From Dyella terrae (GTDB lineage: Bacteria > Pseudomonadota > Gammaproteobacteria > Xanthomonadales > Rhodanobacteraceae), in assembly GCF_022394535.1 (NCBI RefSeq), contig NZ_CP089414.1, forward strand, positions 682,001-746,000: a stretch of 64,000 bases of DNA. The letters run 5' to 3'. The translations under genes and the position numbers were made by a program. The notes beneath the pieces are model-generated. The model searched no databases, had not been told where the DNA came from, and saw nothing but the letters and a program-made list of their open reading frames with translations. Positions 53,566 to 60,011 of the stretch are shown piece by piece (the first letter of the stretch is position 1; each line of letters starts with the position of its first letter).

Positions 53566-54011
53566 ACGCACGTAAGGTTCGTTCCTACGAGGTCATGCGT
53601 CGCCTGGCTCACGTGCGCGAGTCACAGGCCTCGCTTGAACTGGCGGCGGCTATACGCGTCGAGGATGCGGCGGCAAAGGATGCAGCCGAAGCCGAGGCGC
53701 TTCGTGTTGCCGCAGCGGATGCGCGCTATCGCTGCCTTCATGTGCCCGGTGGCATGCCTATGGGCGAATACGCTTTGCTGACGACCCTGTGTGATTCGCT
53801 GCATGAGCGCGAAGCTGCAGCCAATGGCGCGTTGCAGGAGGCGGCGGAGCGCCGTCTGGCGAAAGCCGAGCACGCTGCGATGGCGGGTCGGTTCGTCGAT
53901 CGCGTTGAGGATGAGTTGACCGTAAGCCGGCAGGCCTTCGCGTCGGTGCGTGAGGGGCGGTCGCTCGCGGATTCGCTCGACCTTTGGGTCAACGCCAGGG
54001 AGGGCGACTGA
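53562..54011 (+). CDS. fliJ: FliJ-like coiled-coil export chaperone
   Basis: A 149-residue, Ala/Arg/Glu-rich antiparallel coiled coil (RRLAHVRESQASLELAAAIR; VAAADARYRCLHVPGG in the turn; long second helix). Size, position after fliI and architecture fit FliJ, the central stalk of the ATPase that also escorts chaperones. Sequence identity of FliJ is low in general, so position carries much of the weight. Confidence 0.78.
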   Translation: MNARKVRSYEVMRRLAHVRESQASLELAAAIRVEDAAAKDAAEAEALRVAAADARYRCLHVPGGMPMGEYALLTTLCDSLHEREAAANGALQEAAERRLAKAEHAAMAGRFVDRVEDELTVSRQAFASVREGRSLADSLDLWVNAREGD

Positions 54012-54817
54012 TGGATCTTCTGCCGGTGCTCGGTGCCGCGGGTAGTTCGAACTTCAATAGCGCGCAGGGATCGTCTGCGGATTTCGCCGATGTGTTGAAG
54101 AAAGAGCCTGAACAAAAGCCGTCATCCAGAACACAGGATGAGTCGGCGGTGGCCATCGCGCGGCGTGAAGAGGCAGAGGGCGAGGCTTCGCGGCAAGGTC
54201 TGGCATCGCCAGACGAATCGAGCGAGGTACGCGCGGCGCTCGCTGTTTCATCCAGTGTGTTGTCGGCATCGGATATCGCGACGGTGGAGCAGGTGTTGTC
54301 AATGCGGGTGTTTGGGTTGCACTTGACGGCATCGGGTTATCTGTCTGAGTACGCCTTGTCGACATCGCAAACCACGCCATCGGATGAGCGCGAAACGGTC
54401 GTCAATGACGCGGCGACGAGCCAGGCCGAAATTGCAATAAACGACCCCGAGGAAATGGCGGGACGCCCGCTTGCATCGGTATCCGATGTCGATGAGCGCG
54501 GCCTTTTTGTCGGCCTCGAATCACCCGTGGAGTCATTGCTTGGCACGCCAGACGATGACGCGATGGCCATGCAAGCCATGATGGGCGCAGCAGCATGGAC
54601 CGAAACCCGCTGGCAGGAGCGCTCTGTTCGCCTGTTCCAAAGGGCGGGCGGGAAGCACGTGGCGTGGTTGCGCGATTACACGCTTTCAGAAGACGAAGCC
54701 CGGTACTTGTCCGTTGAGCTCGTTCGGCATTGGCTCAGCCAGGGTATTTCCCTGCAAAGCATCGTTTGGAACGGCCGAGAACTCTGGTCATCCAACAACC
54801 TCAGTCAAGGAGAGTGA
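54011..54817 (+). CDS. Divergent protein at the FliK position
   Basis: A 268-residue protein, start ATG at 54011 overlapping the fliJ stop (TGATG). The first ~180 residues are low-complexity, acidic and Ser-rich (KKEPEQKPSSRTQDES, etc.) and probably unfolded, as the ruler part of FliK would be. The C-terminal 80 residues form a compact domain (RSVRLFQRAGGKHVAWLRDY, TLSEDEARYLSVELVRHWLS, GISLQSIVWNGRELWS). I do not see the conserved FliK substrate-switch domain. It lies between fliJ and flgD, where fliK normally sits, so it may be a divergent hook- or rod-length ruler. Function is inference from position and layout. Confidence 0.6.
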   Translation: MDLLPVLGAAGSSNFNSAQGSSADFADVLKKEPEQKPSSRTQDESAVAIARREEAEGEASRQGLASPDESSEVRAALAVSSSVLSASDIATVEQVLSMRVFGLHLTASGYLSEYALSTSQTTPSDERETVVNDAATSQAEIAINDPEEMAGRPLASVSDVDERGLFVGLESPVESLLGTPDDDAMAMQAMMGAAAWTETRWQERSVRLFQRAGGKHVAWLRDYTLSEDEARYLSVELVRHWLSQGISLQSIVWNGRELWSSNNLSQGE

Positions 54818-54818
54818 C

Positions 54819-55238
54819 ATGTCCGTCGAAGCCATCGGCAGTTCGTTGAGTACGTCCGATCCATCCGCTTTGTCGAGCTCGGGCATCAACGAGCAGGATT
54901 TCATCAAGCTGTTCGTCAGCGAGCTGCAGTTCCAGGATCCCATGCAGCCGCTGGACAACAGCCAGTTCCTCACGCAGCTCGCGCAGTTCGTGAGCATTGA
55001 ACAGCAAAGCGAGGAGGTCAGCGGTATCAATAACCTTCTGACGCTCGACTCGTCCGATCAATCGCTAGGCTTGCTCTCGCACACCGTGCAGGTCGCCAAC
55101 GCCGATGGCTCGACGACCACGGGCAAGGTGACCGGCATTCAATACACCAGCAATGGTGTGCAGATGACTATCTCCACAGGCACGAGCAACGTGGTGACGA
55201 ATGTCGGCCTGTCCCAGATCCAGCTCGTCACTCCCTGA
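54819..55238 (+). CDS. flgD: Short hook-cap protein FlgD
   Basis: A 139-residue hook scaffolding protein with the diagnostic motif FIKLFVSELQFQDPMQPLDN, SQFLTQLAQFVSIEQQSEEV, then LLSHTVQVANADGSTTTGKV. FlgD is usually 220 residues or more with FnIII/tudor-like C-terminal domains; here only one short beta domain follows. The core export and polymerisation region is complete. AAGGAGAG lies 6 bases before the ATG. Confidence 0.9.
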   Translation: MSVEAIGSSLSTSDPSALSSSGINEQDFIKLFVSELQFQDPMQPLDNSQFLTQLAQFVSIEQQSEEVSGINNLLTLDSSDQSLGLLSHTVQVANADGSTTTGKVTGIQYTSNGVQMTISTGTSNVVTNVGLSQIQLVTP

Positions 55239-55248
55239 GGATTGACCC

Positions 55249-56409
55249 ATGCCAAGCATCATGCAGGCTCTGTACAACAGTGTTTCCGGGCTTTTCAGCT
55301 TCTCCCAAACGCTGAATACGATCAGTAATAACGTGAGCAACATGAATACGCCCGGCTTTCGCGGGAGTGATTCGTTTCTTGAGAACGTGCTGGACGACGA
55401 TGGCTCCAAGGTGGCGGGCTCCGGCCTGAATCTGAGCGAAGGTCAGATCGAGCAGACCAGCACGGCCACCGATGTCGCCATTGATGGTAAGGGTTTCTTC
55501 ATTCTGCAAGACCCACAGGGTGTCACCTACTACACGCGCTCCGGCCAGTTCCAGTTCAATGACAAGGGTCAGTTGGTTGATTCGGTCAATCAGTACGTGG
55601 TTCAGGGCTACGCCACGAACGGCAGCTATGGCCCGATCGATATCTCGTCATTGCAGAAGCTTCCGGCGCAAGCGACGACTTCGATATCCATGGCGGGAAA
55701 TATCGTGCCGAGCACCCCGGATACCGTGAACAACGTGACCGTTTATGACGCGCAGGGCAATTCGCATGTGCTCAGCGTCAGCCTGACGAACAGTACAACG
55801 ACGACAGGCAGCTGGGCCGTCAATATTGCCGACAGTAGCGGCAAGTCGCTAGGCAGCGGCGAAATCCGCTTCAGTACGGATGGAACATTGCAGGCCGGTT
55901 ACACGACGGTAACCGCCACCGGCAACTGGGGACCTGGTCCTCAGGCACTGACTTTCAACTTCGGCACGGCCGGAGGCCTGTCAGGTACTACGACCTTCTC
56001 CGGTGGAACAGCAACGCTAGCTGCGCAGGTGAAGGACGGCCATGGCGTGGTGGGTCTTAGTTCGGAGAGCTTTGACTCCACCGGGACGTTGCAGCTCAGT
56101 TATGCGGATGGCGAAACCAAGCAAGGCCCGCAGCTCGCGCTAGCGACATTTCAGGACGAATCGAGCCTGACGATGATTCAGGGCAATTTGTACCTGCAGC
56201 CACAGACACAGACGGCTCAGATTGGCAAGCCGAGCTCCACTGTTTTCGGAAAGATCGACGGCAGCAGCCTGGAGATGTCGAATGTGGACCTTACCCAGGA
56301 ACTGGCTGACATGATCGTCATTCAGCGCGGTTATCAAGCGAGCTCCCGTGTCATGACTGTGTCCAGCGACATGCTCCAGCAGCTCTACGATTCCACGCGA
56401 GGTGGATGA
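55249..56409 (+). CDS. flgE: Flagellar hook protein FlgE
   Basis: A 386-residue hook subunit of normal size. N-terminal LYNSVSGLFSFSQTLNTISN, NVSNMNTPGFRG; core DVAIDGKGFFILQDPQGVTY, YTRSGQFQFNDKGQLVD, GYATNG; C-terminal SSLEMSNVDLTQELADMIVI, QRGYQASSRVM. Complete D0 helices at both ends suggest it can polymerise. Hook-filament junction genes (flgK, flgL) do not follow, so the structure would end at the hook. Confidence 0.94.
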   Translation: MPSIMQALYNSVSGLFSFSQTLNTISNNVSNMNTPGFRGSDSFLENVLDDDGSKVAGSGLNLSEGQIEQTSTATDVAIDGKGFFILQDPQGVTYYTRSGQFQFNDKGQLVDSVNQYVVQGYATNGSYGPIDISSLQKLPAQATTSISMAGNIVPSTPDTVNNVTVYDAQGNSHVLSVSLTNSTTTTGSWAVNIADSSGKSLGSGEIRFSTDGTLQAGYTTVTATGNWGPGPQALTFNFGTAGGLSGTTTFSGGTATLAAQVKDGHGVVGLSSESFDSTGTLQLSYADGETKQGPQLALATFQDESSLTMIQGNLYLQPQTQTAQIGKPSSTVFGKIDGSSLEMSNVDLTQELADMIVIQRGYQASSRVMTVSSDMLQQLYDSTRGG

Positions 56410-57158
56410 TGACCGATGCCTTGCGTTTTGGTTGGCTGGGTGAATCGCGGCGCATACCGCTGCACGCACTGCTGGCTCGGGAAGTCTCCGAATGGTCCAG
56501 GGACTGGTGGCTGGAGCATTCCTCCGCCGCGATCGATGTGTACCCGCTCGATGAATGGCTGCCTGTCGATAGCGAGGTTTCCACTTGGCGGATGGGCGAG
56601 GGCTGGTTCCAGCTTCACGCGCATCAAGGTGAGGCCGCATTGGGGGCCTATCTTGCGGCCACCGGCAGCACCGATGCCTCCGCTCTTGCTGAGCGAATAG
56701 GCGCGCGCGCATTGGCTGACCTGATCGCAAGGGTGGCTAAGCGTGCGGCGGTGCGCGCCCATGCAGCCACGGCGATTGCCGCTCCGGCAGCGGCTTGTCA
56801 TCGGCCAGAACTCGGCGCCTATATGGCCACACTTTCGCTGGGCAGTCACACCCTTGCCATGGCCATGGACCGCACGGTGGTGGACCTGCTGGTTCCTCCT
56901 AAAAAGCACGAGAAGACGACGCTTGTTGGGCGTGCGCAGGCGATAGGCGGTGCGAGCGTTGCTTTGGAAGTTTGCATCGCGCTCGGCACCTCTTCGCTCT
57001 CGCAACTGGACAACCTGCAGGTCGGTGAGGTGCTCGTCGGAGACGCCCTGTTGACTGCGCCTGTTGAGCTGCGCGCGGCTGGATCGGGTGCAGTGGCTCT
57101 CGCAAAACTCGGTGTCGGGCAATCGTCCCGCATTGTCACGCTTACTCATTCCATCTGA
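56406..57158 (+). CDS. Short FliM/HrcQ-like C-ring protein with SpoA domain
   Basis: A 250-residue cytoplasmic C-ring protein at the fliM position. The C-terminal ~80 residues are a SpoA domain (VALEVCIALGTSSLSQLDNL, QVGEVLVGDALLTAPVELRA). The N-terminus (MMTDALRFGWLGESRRIPLH) lacks the LSQxEIDAL CheY-binding motif of FliM, and the middle CheC-like domain with its GGxG element is not evident. FliM is normally about 330 residues; the layout is closer to HrcQ/YscQ of non-flagellar secretion systems. It starts by overlapping the flgE stop (ATGATG). A signal-responsive rotary switch is unlikely. Confidence 0.7.
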   Translation: MMTDALRFGWLGESRRIPLHALLAREVSEWSRDWWLEHSSAAIDVYPLDEWLPVDSEVSTWRMGEGWFQLHAHQGEAALGAYLAATGSTDASALAERIGARALADLIARVAKRAAVRAHAATAIAAPAAACHRPELGAYMATLSLGSHTLAMAMDRTVVDLLVPPKKHEKTTLVGRAQAIGGASVALEVCIALGTSSLSQLDNLQVGEVLVGDALLTAPVELRAAGSGAVALAKLGVGQSSRIVTLTHSI

Positions 57159-57173
57159 ACTCGGAACACCCCT

Positions 57174-57476
57174 ATGAACGAAGATACTGTTGCCGCCGAG
57201 GCCATCACCACGAAAACGGAGGCGCCCGAAGTTCACCCGCTTATCAAGCGCAATCTCTCGCTGCTTGGCCACGTCAATGTCGCGCTGGACGTGGTGGTCG
57301 GGCAGGCGAACGTCTCGGTGGATCGACTGTTCTCCCTGGCGAAGGGCGATGTGGTAACGCTCGATGCGGACATGGATGCGCCGGTTGCGATTCGCCTGGA
57401 TGGAAAGATTGTCGCGATGGGCTACCTAGTTGCCGTGGGCGACCAGTTTGGCGTCAAGATCTCGGAGATCCTCTGA
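57174..57476 (+). CDS. fliN: Flagellar C-ring protein FliN
   Basis: A 100-residue SpoA-domain protein with NLSLLGHVNVALDVVVGQAN, SVDRLFSLAKGDVVTLDADM and VAIRLDGKIVAMGYLVAVGD, FGVKISEI at the end, the standard FliN core. It forms the base of the C-ring and docks FliH-FliI. Length is slightly below E. coli FliN. It follows the short FliM gene by 15 bases. Confidence 0.93.
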   Translation: MNEDTVAAEAITTKTEAPEVHPLIKRNLSLLGHVNVALDVVVGQANVSVDRLFSLAKGDVVTLDADMDAPVAIRLDGKIVAMGYLVAVGDQFGVKISEIL

Positions 57477-57477
57477 C

Positions 57478-57879
57478 ATGCTCGGATGCGGAAGCATCGC
57501 GCTGGCGATCTTCCAGGCGGCGCCAGCCTCAGGCGGAATTCCGTTTCGCACGGAATCCGCCGTTTCGATGGATCGTCTGGTGCTCGCCATGGTGGTGCTT
57601 GTGCTGGTCTTGGTCTGTCTGGTGGCCGCCCTTTACCTTGCTCGCAAGAAGGGCTGGTTGAACCGCATAGCGCCACATGCCTCAACGGGGCAAGGGCAGG
57701 GTGGTCGGTCGGAGTTGTCTCTGCGGACATCCCGGCGCATCTCAGCCTTTACATCCGTTCACGTGCTTGCACACGGTGATCGCGAATTCGTGGTCGTAGA
57801 ATCCGTTCGTGGTGCCACGGCGCAGGTTCAGATGTTGCCGGTGCCATTCGCCGGCGAAGCTCAGGAGCGTTCGCCGTGA
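57478..57879 (+). CDS. fliO: Flagellar protein FliO
   Basis: A 133-residue protein with one membrane helix (LVLAMVVLVLVLVCLVAALY) and a basic cytoplasmic segment ending in VHVLAHGDREFVVVESVRGA, similar to the FliO domain that assists assembly of the FliP ring. The start ATG directly follows the fliN stop. Position between fliN and fliP is standard. Confidence 0.85.
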   Translation: MLGCGSIALAIFQAAPASGGIPFRTESAVSMDRLVLAMVVLVLVLVCLVAALYLARKKGWLNRIAPHASTGQGQGGRSELSLRTSRRISAFTSVHVLAHGDREFVVVESVRGATAQVQMLPVPFAGEAQERSP

Positions 57880-58613
57880 AGAGTCGCGCTTGGGCTCTAT
57901 TGGCTTGTGGCTTTGCTTGCCTGTTCGCCACCGGCATGCTTCACAGCGAGCCGCTGCCGGGATTCTTCAGTCGCCTGGCCAGCGATGACTACTCGCCCGT
58001 ACTTCGCTCTTTCATCATGCTGTCGGCGCTGGCATTTCTCCCGCTGATGGTCATTGCACTGACAAGCTTCACGCGAATCATCGTGGTGCTGTCCCTGCTC
58101 AGAAACGCGCTCGGACTGCAGCAGACGCCACCCAATAGCGTGCTGCTCACGCTGGCGATCTTCCTGACGTTGTTCTCGATGAATCCCGTCTTCGAGGCGG
58201 TCAGGCAATCCGCGGTTGAGCCTTACAGCAGACACGAAATTTCCGCTGACGTGGCTATCGCCAAAGGGTTCGAGCCGTTCAAGCATTTCATGGTGCGTCA
58301 GACCCGCGAGGAGGATCTGCGTGCCGTGGTGCAGATGGCCAAGGTGCCGATGCCCAAGTCAATCGACGAGGTTGGGGCCCTCCAGCTTATTCCCGCTTTC
58401 ATGCTGAGCGAGTTGCGCACGGCCTTCCAGATCGGCTTCGTCATCTTCCTTCCGTTCTTGTTGATCGATCTGGTCGTTGCGGCGATCTTGATGGCGCTTG
58501 GCATGATCATGCTTCCACCCACAACGATAAGCCTGCCTCTTAAGATCCTGCTTTTCCTTCTGGTCAATGGCTGGGCACTTCTTGCCCAGGCGCTGCTTAG
58601 TAGCTACCACTGA
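57876..58613 (+). CDS. fliP: Flagellar export gate protein FliP
   Basis: A 245-residue inner-membrane gate subunit with a cleavable signal peptide. Family motifs are SFTRIIVVLSLLRNALGLQQ, TPPNSVLLTLAIFLTLFSMN, PVFEAVRQSAVEPY, IPAFMLSELRTAFQIGFVIF and PFLLIDLVVAAILMALGMIM, closing with LPLKILLFLLVNGWALLAQA. Complete. GTG start overlaps the fliO stop. It is 17 kb away from its usual neighbour fliQ, since the cluster is broken between P and Q. Confidence 0.95.
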   Translation: MKSRAWALLACGFACLFATGMLHSEPLPGFFSRLASDDYSPVLRSFIMLSALAFLPLMVIALTSFTRIIVVLSLLRNALGLQQTPPNSVLLTLAIFLTLFSMNPVFEAVRQSAVEPYSRHEISADVAIAKGFEPFKHFMVRQTREEDLRAVVQMAKVPMPKSIDEVGALQLIPAFMLSELRTAFQIGFVIFLPFLLIDLVVAAILMALGMIMLPPTTISLPLKILLFLLVNGWALLAQALLSSYH

Positions 58614-59328
58614 CTGGCGTCGAGTATTGGACGCACACGAACACCAGCTTTGGGAGCGCTGGAGGGGTGGCCAGGACCACGTGGCCAGAGGCGAGCTGGT
58701 GGCCAGACACTCGGACTGGGCGCGCCAGATCGCCCGGTCCATCTATCGTCGCGTTTACGGTCTCTCCGGTATGTGGGAGGACTGCGCGCAGAACGCACTG
58801 GTGGGCTTGCTGGAGTCCATCGACCGGTTCGACCCCGCGCGGGGCATTGATTTCGAGCTCTACGCGCGTTATCGCGTGCGCGGTTGTGTTTTCAACGGGT
58901 TGAGGCTGTTGCGGCAAGGCCCGGAACGAATTGTCGGAAGAGAGGCGCGGAACGAGGTCGTCCGGGAGCGGGTGGAGTCGATTCAGGATGATGTGCCGGT
59001 TGACCCTCTGGAGGCTTTCGTTGCGACCGCTGTCGGGCTTGGATTGGGCGTTTTACTTGAAGCCCAGTCGCTACCCTTGGCATCCCTTCAACCGGATGCC
59101 TATGCGGTGACTGAGGAGAGGCAGCGAGACGCGTTGCTGGCTGATTGCGTTGCTGCGCTTCCAGAACGAGAGCGCCTGATACTCGTTTTGCACTACTACC
59201 ATCACCTGCCATTTATCCAACTGGCTGAGCGCATGGAGGTCACCAAAGGCCGCGTGTCCCAGTTGCACAAACAGGCGATTGGGCGGCTAAGGCGCATGTT
59301 GCAAGACCACTGGACGGAATCAGTCTGA
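58567..59328 (+). CDS. Sigma-28 (FliA-like) RNA polymerase sigma factor
   Basis: A sigma factor of the FliA/RpoF type, up to 253 residues. Region 2 is MWEDCAQNALVGLLESIDRF, DPARGIDFELYARYRVRGCV, FNGLR; region 4 is LPERERLILVLHYYHHLPFI, QLAERMEVTKGRVSQLHKQA, IGRLRRML. The start is unclear: the ATG at 58567 overlaps fliP by 47 bases and lacks a ribosome site, while a TTG at 58627 would leave only about six residues before LWERW. It closes the flagellar-type run. In motile bacteria this sigma drives filament and chemotaxis genes, none of which are in view, nor is an anti-sigma FlgM. Its targets may be effectors of this system elsewhere. Confidence 0.85.
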   Translation: MAGHFLPRRCLVATTDWRRVLDAHEHQLWERWRGGQDHVARGELVARHSDWARQIARSIYRRVYGLSGMWEDCAQNALVGLLESIDRFDPARGIDFELYARYRVRGCVFNGLRLLRQGPERIVGREARNEVVRERVESIQDDVPVDPLEAFVATAVGLGLGVLLEAQSLPLASLQPDAYAVTEERQRDALLADCVAALPERERLILVLHYYHHLPFIQLAERMEVTKGRVSQLHKQAIGRLRRMLQDHWTESV

Positions 59329-60011
59329 TTTGCGACAGCTGGGCGGCTGGCGGAGTCCGGAACGGTGGTTGCCGACGTCTGTCGGCACACGGGGATTGCC
59401 AGGGCGATGTTCTACGCGTGGAAGAAGAAGTGCGCGAGTCGGGCATGGGTTTCGGTCTGCTCCATACGCACACCGGTCCGGATGGCTAAGTCACTACGTG
59501 GAATCAAAACGCGACGATGCGTGCGCAAGGGCAATAGTCTTGGCTATGGCATTGCTTTTGGGTTCTTACGTCTTGGTTTTTCCAGGTGCGACTCAATGGT
59601 TAGTGCCAAGTGGTGAGTACGCACACCGACGAAGTTGATCAGTCGAACCCATGGATCGTGATCGGCGCGCCAGGGTCTTGATCAGCGTTGGCCCATGTGC
59701 CGGAATCGGCCAGGAGCGGTCATATGTTTGTACTGGAAGCACGCCCATGCCTCGAAGCACCGCAATTCGCCACGTCTGCGTTGGGATTTGGGCGGCTGCC
59801 ATGGCTGAACGTCATCGGGCGATATGTCCGTACTATGGACTCCCTCTGCAAGGGCCCCGTGCCCTAGCGTCCGTGTGCATTCGACATGAACGCTAGAGCT
59901 AAGCGATGCTTGGCGAAGGGGGGGGGCCATATACGGATCCAGCTAGGGAGACATCTCCTGGGGCGAGCAGGTTTTTAACTACTGTGAATTTCGGGACATT
60001 CAAGGCGGAGC
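59329..60011. other. Non-coding/decayed stretch after the flagellar-type cluster
   Basis: Apart from the IS3 orfA remnant at 59344-59448 I see no supported gene. Open frames between 59450 and 59930 have poor codon character. A run of nine G lies near 59919-59927. No clear terminator follows the sigma factor. The region may be the relic of insertion-element decay plus the promoter of the sensor kinase. Confidence 0.45.
59344..59448 (+). mobile_element. IS3-family orfA remnant
   Basis: One frame reads RLAESGTVVADVCRHTGIAR, AMFYAWKKKCAS, the helix-turn-helix part of IS3-type OrfA (VADVCRxxGISxATFYxWK). About 35 codons are kept, without start, orfB or terminal repeats. It lies 15 bases after the sigma gene, so an insertion once abutted the end of the cluster. 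Confidence 0.6.

Noticed and set aside
59918..59930. Run of nine G near the sensor kinase as a possible phase-variable tract
   Set aside because: It lies in non-coding decayed sequence about 85 bases before the gene and outside any recognisable promoter.
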